NCBI GenBank assembly: GCA_963556495.2
Contig: OY747721.1
Span: 27,730,649-27,794,648 of the forward strand
Direction of reading: 5' to 3'
Source: Valencia hispanica
Taxonomy: Eukaryota > Chordata > Actinopteri > Cyprinodontiformes > Valenciidae
DNA: 64,000 nt
This document shows, piece after piece, positions 24,783-36,828 of this stretch. A program made the position numbers and the translations under genes. The notes under the pieces were generated by a model, which saw only the letters and a program-made list of their open reading frames with translations, had not been told where the DNA came from and ran no database searches. The first letter of the stretch is position 1. Each line of letters starts with the position of its first letter.

Positions 24783-27440
24783 CTGCAGCAACAGCAAAAA
24801 TGAATATATTACAAAAACTCAGCCCCAAACATCAGCACAGAGACTGCATCATCAGTAACCGTTCTGAATCTGTGCAAAGGAAGAAGTAAACGGAGATGCA
24901 GAAGACCGGAGCTCTTATTAGGTTCTTCTTTCCAAGGAAGGAAGCACAAACAAAGAAAGCCCGATTTACAGGAGCCAGCTGAAATAACCTCGCTTCCATG
25001 TTTTTTTAAGATATTGGTGTCAAATATCTGGAAAGAAACTGACACAATTACAGTCTGACTGCAGAAAGGTAAACAAATCTGACACTTTGTTATTCTTAAC
25101 GGAAACACGGTTCCTTCAAATATTACAATTGATAGGCAGACTGTGTGCTGCAGACAAAAAAGAAGACCCCAGTGGGGGTAATGGGAGGATTCTGATCGCA
25201 TTAGTGCTGCTTTGAGCTCATTGGACAACAAGCTTTCTTGAAATTCGGTTAAATGCATTACAAAACAAACGCATATGTAAAGCAAATACTATTGGTCCAA
25301 GCACAGAACACTGCGGAACTCCATAGCTAACGTTTGTATACAACAATGAGTAAATATTCATACTAATAACATTGAGCGCTGTATGATGAACATTAGTTAT
25401 GCTCACCTGGTGCTGTTGGCTTTAACCCCTTTAACACATTCAGACATCTGTAGTTGAACACTAACATAATTGCTCTGAATTATTTGGCTGCTCTAATGAC
25501 TAAAAAAATCCTAATTTCTTTACGATCAGAGGGGCAAGACTGTCCCAAACACTATTAAAATTGCAAAACATTCAAAGAACTCCACAAAAATGGCTATGTT
25601 TACCTACTGTAGTCTGTTTTTGTTTAGGACAATCCGGTCCGTAAAACAATGTGTAATGACCCGGATATGAGTAAATAAATCTGGACAAACAGAGCCTTAC
25701 AGCAATAGAATAAATATTATTTGCAACCAAACTCATTCAGTGTTTTTAGATGCCGTTTGTCTCAATCTGGCACAAAATCAAAATCTGAGAAACAATTTGC
25801 TAAATCATTCGAGTTTTTAAGTATTTAATTCATTCAAGTGTGCAAACATGGCCCCACTTCTGCTGCGGCTTTACTCCTAGCTTAGAATAAAATCATCTGT
25901 GAAAAGTGTGGGCAGAAGAAGCAGCAGCAGCTCGACAACAAGGTTTCGGAGCATCAATACGTTTGGGATGGCCATTACAACTCCAAGGCATTGGGAGCAA
26001 ATAAGATTCCAACAAACTTCCAGAACATTCCCGGGTCAACACTGTGTGGTCTGACCCTAAATATTAGAGGAAACCGGACAAGAGGACAAAAGAAGAAACA
26101 GGAAAAAGATCTTGCAAAAGCCTGACAGTTGATCCGAAGACCTTCAGCTGATCTACTGCATGCACGTTTTCATTTAAAAGGCTCAGTGGTTACAGATTAA
26201 CTAAAATGGGTTTTCTATGGCTACTTTCTATTTAAAATAGTTCCATCTCTTAATTTATGACAACCGGGGATAACTTTTGACAGTTTATTTGGCCAGCATC
26301 CACACATTTAGGAAGCTGAAGTGGATGAAGCCGCAGCTTCGTTCTTCTTCTGTTCCTCCAAGGATCTGGTGAGGGAGACATTTCAGGTGACTCACAGGCA
26401 TCACTTGCGCTTCTCCTCACATACAACCTCTGAAGGAGAGAGATTTGTTGGAGCTTCCAACCTTAAGACCCGCTGCTGGTCAGAACTTCATTCATTTGCA
26501 AACACTCAAATCTAGACTGAAGATGACATTGTCAAACTTATTTATTTAAAGCATTTTCAATATGTTGTCTTGGGGTTGGATTTTCATTACAAATAATATT
26601 CACAAACCTCATCTCTTCAACATGCACAAGTACCTTGCCATAAAGACTCTGGGATACAAGCTCTTCGTTTTTAACACCACAGATAACTTTTTTTTATTTT
26701 TCCTGAACAGATATTTCCAGCTTATCTCCCCTTATCATTGCATTTTGGATAGAAGAGCCAGTTTTATCCCTGATTGAGTACATTTATGGATTGGTCTGAA
26801 GCAGAGTAAAGAAAAAGCAGCACAAGTCTGACAAACTTTAAAAGACTTCCAAAACCACCAATCAAGGCAACTTTAAAAATATTATATGATTGACTGCCTG
26901 CTTTAAGGGAAATATAAAGGAAAGAGAGGAGCATCAAGGCTCTCGCTCGGGAATAATTATGATCTGAAACGTCCGTCAGCATCATGCTTTACCGCACATA
27001 TTATGGATTTCTCAACAACAGATATTCACCCGACATGAAAATTGCAGGTGAAAAAGCTTTTACCCCAAAACGAACCAAACTGACGATTCACTCGTTCCCT
27101 GTTCAGAAACAAGAGCTAGCCGTTGTTAGCTTCCTGCTAGCCTGCCTCTCTGTCACTGAGGCTGACAGACATTTAAACAGGAGAGAAACTGTGATATGCT
27201 TTATTCTAATATTTGCTGCACATTAGTCCAAACGTAGCTACCTAAGCAGTATGCTTTCTAAATTAGCAGTCACATGTTGATTTTTAGAAGCTGAGTAGCA
27301 ACAAGAGCGAAGCTAGCGAGTTTAATCAACACTACCTTTATCGAAGTCTAAACACTTTCCTGAGGAAAAAGGCCATGATTTTATCTACTCACGTATGAAA
27401 TACATTAAGGCATATCCTTCTTCAGCTTTTGACAGAACCA
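24783..27440. other. abca5 5' noncoding region (first intron, inferred)
   Basis: No convincing coding sequence. An acceptor-like site at 24783 (CTGCAG on the minus strand) suggests the start-codon exon is 24616-24782 with about 60 bases of 5' UTR, and that one or more noncoding exons lie upstream toward the promoter at 27.5 kb. The interval also holds an RT remnant at 25250-25405 and otherwise AT-rich sequence with no feature I can name. Confidence 0.5.
25250..25405 (-). mobile_element. LINE reverse-transcriptase remnant
   Basis: The minus strand encodes YGVPQCSVLGPIVFALHM, a near match to the conserved RT motif YGVPQGSVLGP of non-LTR retrotransposons, with no intact surrounding domain. It is too short to classify further. 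Confidence 0.5.
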
Positions 27441-27484
27441 CCCCTAAGTTAAAAATTGCATTTTATGTCAAGTAAACGCCCCAA

Positions 27485-27575
27485 AACGCATTGGTTTCGA
27501 CCGTTGCTTGTCCCTGTTGTCAACTACAATTCCCAAGCAACCCGGGCGCTCGTCCAATCAGATCTGCCTACTGGT
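27485..27575 (-). promoter_or_regulatory. Candidate abca5 promoter with ZNF143-type motif and CCAAT boxes
   Basis: ACTACAATTCCC at 27523-27534 matches the core of the ZNF143/Staf element found in many vertebrate housekeeping promoters. A CCAAT box occurs on the plus strand at 27554-27558 and on the minus strand at 27490-27494, with a CCCGGGCGC patch between. The block lies about 2.8 kb upstream of the abca5 start codon and 0.9 kb past the asb3 stop, so it most likely serves abca5. The start site itself cannot be seen. Confidence 0.5.
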
Positions 27576-28138
27576 CGGGGAATCAGAATCAGTTATAGGA
27601 GCTTTTATTTATTTTTCACTGCATTTATTTTTTGTAAATCACAATTGAAAAAAAGAATGCACTTTATTTTTTGACACTTTCTAAAATAAAATACATTCAA
27701 TTAACATGTACAACAATACTCTCTTGGTAGCCTTCAAAATTAAAGAAAAATATAAAATAATCACATACACAAACAACACACCAAATCTATCCTAGGTGTG
27801 TAATATGAACCAATACACACAATCATAATTTATTCTAATTTCAACAACAAAATATAAATTAAATAAGGTATTTAATAATAAGATATTAAATCTGCCCTAG
27901 AAGCTAAATTACAACTTTTGGCAGCTGTCAGAATTTCATCATTTATTATAAATGTTTAATAAAATGCAACTATTTTTAGAATTTATTTATTCTTTTATTT
28001 TTTCGTTAAATATTTATCTTTTTTTATTTTTATTAACTACCCTCTTATGCAAGATTAGAAATTCATAGGAAAAGTGTCTCAATTTTGTAGTGAGAAAATC
28101 TGTAATCCCAAAGACTAAACTATTACTGAAAATATAAT

Positions 28139-28144
28139 TTTTAT
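28139..28144 (-). other. Possible asb3 polyadenylation signal
   Basis: TTTATT on the plus strand, AATAAA on the minus strand, about 230 bases after the asb3 stop. The region 27600-28200 is very AT-rich and has other near matches, so the choice is uncertain. Confidence 0.35.
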
Positions 28145-28376
28145 TTTCTTTAACACTTTAAAAAAAGCCCCAAATCCTGAATTTTAATAAACCAATAACA
28201 ACATATTGAGTTAAATGAAATGTTTCCATACGACTGAATGCTTTAAATATGTTGTGGATTTGAGGGCTTTGACAGTGATTGTTGTGGGTCCCATTAAGAG
28301 TGGTATCTCCATTTGAAATATAGATCTTAACACCTTTAAATTAACATGAGACAAAATGACAAGGACTAAATCAGAT

Positions 28377-31300
28377 TTACAAAACATGTCTGTGTTTGTG
28401 TGTGCTGCGGTATCTCTCAATGTGATTTATTACAGGTGATGACGGGGGTCGCATGTAGGAAAGTCCTTGGATGTCCCTAAATTTAAGATAATCATGAAGT
28501 GGAGAGGGAACAGCTAGCTGCTGGACTATATTGGTCCTCATCAGCTGATCCGGCCCCAGCACTTCCCGAACCTTCAGACGGCAGAGGTGGAAAAGACAGG
28601 GAACTGAATCTAAAACGTGGAAGGAAAAGATCCATCAACTGACTGTCAACGTAATGTCATTGAAGTAAAACACAATCGTGGCCAAAAGTTTTAAGAATGA
28701 CACAAATATTGGTTTTCACAGAGTTGGTTGCTTTAGTGTTTTTAGATTTGTTTTTCAGTTGTTTGTGATATACTGAAGTATAATTACAAGAACTTGGTAA
28801 GGTTCAATGATTTTTATTGACAATTAGATCAATTTTTTGCAAAGAATCAATATTTGCCCTTCTTTTTCAAGACCTCTGCAGTTCGCCGTGGCATGTTATC
28901 AATCAACTTCTGGCCCAAATCCTGACTCACAGCAACCCGTTCTTTCATATTCAATGCTTGAAGTTTGTCACAATTCGTGGGTTTTTGTTTGTCCACCCAC
29001 CTCTTGAGGATTGACCACAACTTTTCAATTGTATAGAGGTCTGGGAAGTTTCCGGAACATGGACCCAAAATGTCAATGTTTGTTTCTTGAGGCATTTAGT
29101 TTTCACTTTGGCCTTATGGCACGATGCTCTATCATGCTGGATTAGACATTGTTCTTCACCAAAATGTTCTTGGATTGTTGGAAGTTAAGGAAGAACAATG
29201 ATTTCAAGAATCCTTCCTTTTAACTCATCCAGTCTGCTATTCTAACTCAATCAGCATGACATAATGATCTCAAGCCTTGTGTTACCATTCTCATCTTTCT
29301 TAATGAGAAGATTAGTAAAATGATCCCAGCAGGTCCTTTTGTGGCAGCGATGAAATGCAATGAAATTTTTTTTGGAATAAGTTCCTTCTCATGGCAAAGA
29401 ATGGCTTTCCTAATTCATCTGATCACTCTTCATAACATTCCAGGAGTATATGCCATTTTCCATCATAAAAACAAAAGCAGTAAACTTTGTGAAAACCAAT
29501 ATTTGTGTCATTCCCAAAACGTTTAGGCCACAACTGTACAAACTGATTTTTACACTGTACCAAAATGAGCTGGTGGGTGCCAGGTTTTCTCTGCCCGCCT
29601 CTGGTCCAAAATAATCTTGAGAGGAGGAGACAGAGTCGACCAGTTTACAAACTCAAGCAGATAGTTCAGCACATCGCTGTCTGCCTTCTCCAGCCTGGAC
29701 GGAACAAAAGACACGGATCACCTCAGTTAACTGAAGCTATTTAATGAAGGGACGTGTAAATCTGCAAGACTGAGAGTGTTTACATGTGGGGGTGAAGCAG
29801 CAAAGATGGTTCAAGTCCTGTGTTCAGAAGTACAGAAAGCCAACAGGAAGCGAAGTCCACTTGACTCAGTGCAACACAAATCAGTTCCCTCAGCTCCTCC
29901 AGCTTGAACACTATCTTCCCATGACGCTGTGTTGCTATACAGTCCTTGGTAAAAGCCTCTGGCCGAGGGATCCACCTGTGATCCAGGATCAATTCCAGCA
30001 GGTCGGTTCTGTCGGTGGCGAGGGCGTAAGTCCATTCCTCTACATTCAAAGTTGCTCCCGCACTGAGCAGCAGCTTTATCGACCCACTGAAAAAGAAAAA
30101 GTTAGACCAGGGACAGATTCACTTTGTTATCGCTCTCTAAGAGGTCATATCTTGGTTTTGTTTTTTGCCCTTATTAAAGAATCAATTCAAATCGTTGTGG
30201 AGATACTGGCTGAATATTGGTTGGTCTGAGCTTTGACTGGGCTATTGCAACACCTTTAATTTTTTCCCCCCAGCCATCCTGTTGAATATCTGCTGTTATG
30301 TTTGGAATCATTGTGCTTTGGATTGCCCAGTTCAGGCCAAGCTTCAGATATCAGATCACCTCATATTTGATTCTAGCACACTGGGCTTGCAGCTACAGGA
30401 CCTGGACAGCTTGCAGTCACTCACCATGAACTTCTCTGTATACCAAATCATCAGCCCTCCACCACTCTGCTTGACAGTTAACATGAGGTGTCTCAGCTAA
30501 TATGCTGTGTTCAGTTTTCTCCGAACATGATTCTGTGCATTATGGCTAAAGGTCTCCGCTTTGGTCTCCTCTGTCCAAAGGACAGAAGTGTTTTGGTTAA
30601 TTCAAATGCAACTTGGGAAAGCTGGGCCTCCATGTTCTTTTCAGAGAGAATACGTCTTTTTTTTCCTTCTAAACAACCCATAATTGTTCATTATCTTTGT
30701 AATTGTTCTGAACTTTAACCCCAAACATGCTAACCGAGGCCTGTAATTCTTTGGAGCTTTGCATACTTTCAAATGATGTAATCAACATCCTATTTATCCC
30801 CCTTTTTTTCCTTTATTGTTTTGCTGAATTTTCTCTGGAATCACAAGAGAGAAAAAGAAAATCAAACAATTTCTGGCAACATTAGGAAAAGAATGAAATA
30901 AAATAAACGTGGAGAACACCGCTTGTTTAACAAAGCTATGAGAAAGATAATTAAAAATGAAATGAAAGAAGAAAAAAACCCAGGAAACATCACTTGTTTA
31001 ACAACATTAAAAATGATAATGAAATAATAACATACAATAACAATATCATGTGTTTCTGCTATAAAATTTGGCAGCCTTTAGGAATAAATGAAAAACGTAA
31101 ATAAAATGCAAATGATCAGATGAATGTGCTTGTAAAGGTAAAAACGAGCCGACACACCTGAACGGTTTGGTGGATCTATGATTAAACGCCAGGGAGAGTG
31201 GGGAAGGGAAACCCAGAGCATCTGTATAGTCCTGAGCGTCAGGGCTGTAACCTTCCTTCAGCAGCAGCTCGGCGCTGCTGGCCTGGTCACTGTGGATGGC

Positions 31301-34300
31301 CACATACAGCGGACTGACCATGCGTTCGCCGCGATCACACGTCCGGTCGGTGACCTCTATCAGCCTGTGCAGAATACTGGGTTCACAGATTTTACAAAGG
31401 TTAAGCTCAAAGAGGAAATGGGAAAGCAGCCAGCATCTGATGTTTTAGGTTTAAACACAAGAATAAAATGATTATAAATGGAATCAAGTGGGAATTTTTT
31501 TTTGGGGGGGGGAAACTGTGTATGATTCAAGATCAAAGTATCAGTCTTAAAAGGCACTGATTCAGGACTGACTCTTAATGAAGGCAAGCAGATAAATGTA
31601 CCTGATATGGCCAAACTCAGCAGCAGCATGAATAGGAAACTGAGGCCACTCGTTGCTGCAGGCCATGTTCGGATCGGCACCGTGATCCAACAGGAGATCC
31701 ACGCAAGCCCGGTGGCCTTCCTGGGAGGCAATTAGAAGCGGCGTCGCCAGATCAGCCGCCTGCGTGTTCACATTGGCACCTGAATAGCAGATTAGATTTT
31801 TTTTTATGTTCCATATTATGTTGTGATTTACTTGAATGTGCTATTTTTAGTTTTTAGTAGAATTTTTTGCTCAAATGAATCGATGAGCTGCAAATTAAAG
31901 CTGCTGTTGTCGGTGGATAAATAAATATGTACAAGGGATGCTCAATCTTTCTGTTGGTGATTAATTTTAGCCTCCTTTATTGGAGGCAACACAAGAGTCT
32001 CTTCTTCTACTGTGTGGTTCCACGGAAATGGTCTTTGTCTCCAGCAACCACCAGTCTCCAGGTCCTGGGAGGTTGGCAACAGTCCCCTGAAGCTTATACA
32101 TGTACTGGCAGCTAGGGTCAAGGGAACATTAGGCCCCTTGGAGGTGGCCCTGTAGCATATACCTTTCACATGGATATCTGTGATCTTTTTTTCTGAGCTC
32201 CTCAGGCAGCTCTCGCCTTTGCGTTCTATATAATGGGTGTAAACAATGATACGGAACCACTCATCAGCATGTTTGTTCCTTTTAAATATACAGCAAGTCT
32301 GATAAGAAGCTTAAGGGCAGCTGAGGATCTACTATATATAAAGGATGTTGTCTGAAACATGACTACTCTATTGCCAAGAACCAGAAAAGCACTCAGAGCT
32401 TAGACCTCCGCCAAGGCAGCTCATTTCCCCCTCAGAAGATTTCATCTCAATCCGTCAATGGCTTTTTGAGTTATGTTTTTGTTTCTAACTGTTTCTAACC
32501 GGAGAACGAACAAACAAACCCTGGCAGAAACATAACCTCCTTGGTAGAGGTAGGCTAACAATAGTCTCTTTGGTGGAACCTTGAAGAGTTTATCTCTACA
32601 TTAATCCTTATTGAAAAACAATCTTTATAACTTTCATTAAAAAAAAAATGTGCAGGAGTATACATTTTAAATTACTTCATTCCTTTAATGGCTCTGTACA
32701 TTTTGTACAACGGAGAGGGTAAAACAGCCAGAACGCAGCAAATTGTTCAGCTGTTCCCTTGACATGATTTTAGCCGACTAACCGAGGTCAGTGTGTAAGT
32801 ATGACTGGTAGTTGGTGGCTGTTTTCACCTTCTCCGTTCCAGTGGATCAACTAGATCTAGTAATAAAACTGGATGTGTTAAAGTATGAAACAGGTTGGAG
32901 TGTTTAGAATGCTGTGACAGTTTTTCTACAGTTAAATTAAGTTCTAAAAATCACTATATAAACTCTACATAGTATCGCAATATATCGTATCGTCCCCCTT
33001 GTATTGTGATACATATCGTATCACCAGATTCTTGCCAATACACATCTCTATTAAATACATCCCCAAACAACTATAGAAACAAACTGCACTCATCAGGTTG
33101 TAAAGACAAGCTGCTCACCAGCATTAATGAGGAGCTCCAGGCATTCCCTCTGTCCGTACTGTGCAGCCACAAACAGCGGGGTAATCTTGTGGTCATCGTG
33201 TGCCTCCAGGTTGCAAACGTGAACAAGAATACGGACGATGTGACTGTGGCCCTGAGGAGGGAGGGAAACCTTCAAACAAAAAACCTCAGAGAGGACGTGA
33301 GAAAGACCATCTCCAGGTGAATCTGGCGAATTACCTTGTAAACAGCTTGATGTAGGCAGGTCCAGCAGGATGCTGTGTGTACCCTGTTGACCTCTGCTCC
33401 TTTCCTGACCAGCAGCTTCACAACCTCCGTGTGCCCATTGTCCACAGCTGGTGGCCAGCAAATGGTCCAAAAGAAGAGAGCCACCTGAATGCCCATTATG
33501 GCCGACAGACATATTCAGCCCAAGCCGCGTGTGTAACTGTCTTACCTGCGTATAAAGGACAGGACAGGTCATTGGTCAGCTGGTCGAGGTCAGCGTGCGC
33601 TCTCAGCAGGAGTCGGACCACGGGCAGGTGTCCTCGCTGCGCTGCCAGGTAACATGCTGATTCCCCCTCATGAGTCAAAGAGTTCACATAATCACGGCGA
33701 CATCTGGAGGAGCTCTCTGCAGAAAGATAGATGGAAAGGGACGGAGCGAAAGTTAGAAATGAATATTCAAAAGAATGTCTGACAATATATAGATTTGTTT
33801 CTTTGTTTACCACTCAACAATGTCTCTACAACACTGAGCTTTAACATCTCAGCCACGACAAACATATATCAGGTGTGGCCAACAAGAGTGACATTGCGCA
33901 CGCTGATATTGAGGTTGTGATCAAATATATGGTGCAGCTCTAGCTAAAATTCTAGTAACAAGGATTACTAAAACTGTTAGGCAAAGAGGTATTTAGAGAA
34001 ATCCAGTCTAAATCATGAACATCTACCCATACATCTTTTAGATTTACTATACAGGGAGGGGTGGTGCCTATCTCTAGTGGTCACTGGGTATGGGGCAAGT
34101 ACTGTATATCTTACAAAGACCACCAGTTCTCCTCAGTGAAAGACAGAGACAAACAACCATACAGACACAAACACATCTAGGTCAATTTAGAAAGACCAAT
34201 TGACATGATTTTTATTTCAACAGTAAGACGATCTCACCTTCAGATTGTAACTCAAGATGAGTTTAAGTTAATCAGAGTTATTGAGTTTCTGCTTCTTTGG

Positions 34301-34561
34301 GGGGAAAAAGGACAACCAAAACGGGCATTTTAATGTATTTAAACTGAGCCCGCTCTTACCACTTACTGCAGACAATATTTCCTGCACACACTCTTTACTG
34401 CCGGCCGCCGCCGCCTCATGCAGAGGGTTCCAGCCACGGTTATCCCGACAGTCCATGCTGCATCCCCTGTGGATCAGCCTCCTCAGCCGCCTCCTACAGC
34501 CTGAGCGGGCTGCGGCAGCAACACCGGACATTGTGTCTTCGTAGCATTCTGTGAAGTCCAT
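28377..34561 (-). CDS. asb3: Ankyrin repeat and SOCS box protein 3
   Basis: Substrate-receptor subunit of a cullin-5/elongin BC ubiquitin ligase. Exons in transcript order: 34360-34561, 33546-33716, 33335-33447, 33119-33251, 31602-31779, 31158-31364, 29784-30086, 29561-29694, 28377-28609; they sum to 1674 nt, a 557-residue protein ending TAA (human about 518). Start MDFTECYEDT matches the ASB3 N-terminus, followed by DNRGWNPLHEAA. Ankyrin repeats are clear: PLYAAVDNGHTEVVKLLV, ITPLFVAAQYGQRECLELL, ATPLLIASQEGHRACVDLL, FPIHAAAEFGH, VSPLYVAIHSDQ. The last exon holds the SOCS box: BC box LFHLCRLKVREVLG, then a Cul5-box region LAVPSPLHDYL, and a tail longer than in human. The Cul5 box reads LAVP where the family usually has LPxP. 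Large introns contain Tc1 remnants. Confidence 0.93.
28673..29536 (-). mobile_element. Internally deleted Tc1-like transposon
   Basis: The ends CAATCGTGGCCAAAAGTTTT and its inverted counterpart CCCAAAACGTTTAGGCCACAACTG (29513-29536) are terminal repeats of a Tc1/mariner family abundant in fish, with a subterminal GAATGACACAAAT repeated at both ends. The minus strand encodes only the C-terminal part of the transposase (IEKLWSILKRWVDKQKP and TAEVLKKKGKY, 29095-28847) with the DDE catalytic core mostly missing. The right end is followed by TA; the left TA has been lost. It sits between the last two asb3 exons. Confidence 0.75.
30245..30710 (-). mobile_element. Tc1/mariner-like remnant in asb3 intron
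   Basis: The plus-strand text (for example CCACCACTCTGCTTGACAGT and TCTGTCCAAAGGACAGAAGTG) is antisense to a degenerate transposase typical of dispersed fish Tc1/mariner copies. No terminal repeats are recognisable and the frame is broken. Confidence 0.45.
32380..32555. repeat. Dispersed repeat fragment
   Basis: Contains AGACCTCCGCCAAGGC near one end and CTCCTTGGTAGAGGT near the other, an inverted arrangement known from a common fish repeat ending in CCGCCAAGGAGGT. It lies in the 1.3-kb asb3 intron 31780-33118. Another fragment with TATCGTATCG motifs lies at 32960-33050. Confidence 0.35.
34030..34215. repeat. Dispersed repeat fragment in asb3 intron 1
   Basis: Contains CAGTGAAAGACAGAGACAAACAACC and GTCAATTTAGAAAGACCAATTGAC, text shared with a common fish interspersed repeat. 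Noncoding; class not assigned. Confidence 0.35.
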
Positions 34562-35411
34562 CTCCTGCTTCAGGAACAGCAGATGTTGGAAAAAGAAATG
34601 TAACGTATAAAAATATGCTTATCTCATTTTAACGACTTTTTCCACAGTAATCTGTTAAAAATCCTAGAGAAAAGGAATCTCATTTTGTTGTTTGGTATTA
34701 GGTATATAAGTATACAGCGAAATATCAACATATTTAGATTTTTTTATTTTATTCAAATAAAATTAATGAGGAGGCTTGTGAAAGTTTTAAATCCAGAGTG
34801 CTGACATTCGTTAATGTCAATCAGCAGTTTGTGCTCTGGTTAATATGACTCACCAGTGTCCAATATGTCTGTCTGTTGACATATTTCCATATTTTGTCCT
34901 GGTACAAACACAAATAGATTTTATGGGAATTTTATGTGACAAACCAAAAGCACCCTTCCTCCCACTGGAAATAAGAACCAGTCTCTCTGCGATCCTGCAA
35001 GGATTAGCAGGTATAGAAAATGGAAGGATGGATGGAAATAAACCGATTCAGGTCTTTTGGTTTGCCTGTCCAGAGACTAAAATGTCTGCCCAATCTTATT
35101 TTAAAAATAGCTCAAGGTTAGTTTGTTTGCCAAAATCTTGCTACAAACACTGAACTGGTTTTACGTCAGAACTTTGACTGACGTGTCATTTGACTGTCCA
35201 GAGATATATTTATTCATTACCTACTGTAAATATTGGTAGTATACCGAGAAAATAAAGAAAGACTTAGAAAAGCGTTCCTTCTGCTCAAAATCTGTTATTT
35301 TGTAGTTATGTATTTATTTTTCATTTTACTCTTTAAAACACCTGAATTTGCCAATATTTATATATTTGTCTGTCTGATTACATCATTTTAAATATCTTAA
35401 ATCAGATGTTA

Positions 35412-35575
35412 TACAGTACTCAAGTAGTCTTTCACTAAATACCTTTAAAGTCTAACTCGACAGATTCTTTGGACGCCTACTTTATACTTTCACTTGAGTA
35501 AAAATATGTTGAAGTAGTGCTACTCTTACTTGAGTACAATTTGTTTTTACTTTTTTTTTTCTACCCACCTCTGCC
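35412..35575 (-). repeat. Dispersed repeat fragment (ACTCAAGTA-rich)
   Basis: On the minus strand this begins AGGCAGAGGTGGGTAGAAAA and continues with GTACTCAAGTAAGAGTAGC and further ACTCAAGTRAAAGTA modules, a very common teleost repeat. It lies upstream of the asb3 first coding exon. Confidence 0.5.
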
Positions 35576-35679
35576 TAAATGACAAATAAGGTGACTTATT
35601 AAGGCAACTGGTTGCACTGGAATGTATTTATGGGAATCACATTAAAGGCGGCTAAATAGAAATACTGGCCACGATGTAA

Positions 35680-36165
35680 CTTTGCCTCTGTAACCATGGT
35701 GAAACAGGGCGCAGAAAATACTTTAATCTCGCTTTGTGTCTTGCTATTTTGGAATGATTGGGATTAAAGCTAAAACGGCTTCAACCAACTCGTGCTCTAT
35801 TGTTCTAACAGGTATCCCGTCTCTAAAAGAATAAACCCAGTTCATGTAAAAAGAAATAACAACAGACAGGATGAACGTTGAATCAATTTTAAAGCCGATT
35901 TTCCTCACCAAAACAAACACGTCTCGGAGCCAGGCGACGTTTGATGGCGTCACAACGCAGCAAGCGCGATGCTGTCCGTCGCACGTTTCTACGTCACCAT
36001 GGCATGAAGCAGGTCAGGAATTCGTAGATTATTTTTTATTTTATTTTTTGTTGTTGTCATCGTTTCAGTTTGAGGTCGCAGTCCAGTCACGTTTGTTAAA
36101 TGTGTGTAAAGACGTGAGGAGAATGAATCAGTGAGAGGAGCGGAGAACCGCGGCCGTTTTTTACG
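35680..36165. promoter_or_regulatory. Candidate bidirectional promoter of asb3 and paat
   Basis: asb3 (minus, start codon 34561) and paat (plus, start codon 36829) are divergent, and this interval is the most GC/CpG-rich part between them (GGCGTCACAACGCAGCAAGC around 35946, ACGTCACCATGG at 35991, CGGAGAACCGCGGCCG at 36141). A donor-like site at 36166 (ACG then GTAAAA) could end a paat noncoding first exon, matched by an acceptor-like site near 36811. The TSS positions and any shared use are inference. The rest of 34562-36828 shows no gene. Confidence 0.4.
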
Positions 36166-36828
36166 GTAAAATCTGTCATTGTTTATGTTAGTGTTAGCAG
36201 CTACATGTGGGAGGTTTACGGTTTCTAGAAAATATCAGATTTAGAGTTGGTTCTAACTAACACTTTTGCGAACATTTAACCATCCGATTACTTACAAGTT
36301 TTCTTCTATGACAAGAAAACGTTGAAATAATTATTATGTATTTGACATTTTCTCTTGATTAAAACAGACTTGATCTTCCAAATTAGTTCGAAACGAAAAC
36401 AAAAGTTTCAATTTTCAAAGTAAAAATGAATCTTAAAGCTGAACATTTTAATTTTGATTTTTTTTTCCATTGTATATATTTTTTCTCTGTGCATGATGAT
36501 AGGGACGCACTTGCCTTCCTATCGGCTTTTTTCCCCTCTTCCTTTTATTTTCTGGCTGAAAAGTAAATAATGGGCTGATTTATTAACCGACCTATTCACA
36601 AGTCTACATCTGGAGAATAAGAAACTGGTCCGATTAAATTAGAACAATACAATCTTTTAAAACTACAGTTGATGTTAATTAATAAAAAGTCTGAGAGTTT
36701 AAAAGTCACATTTATAGAGAAACCTTTAAAAATGCCCATTCCTGTGTTTTCTAACCTGTATCTTGAGTTGTCTCTATATGTCTGTCTGATCTACTTGCCT
36801 TGAAGGCAACAGCTTCAGCGGCGTCACC

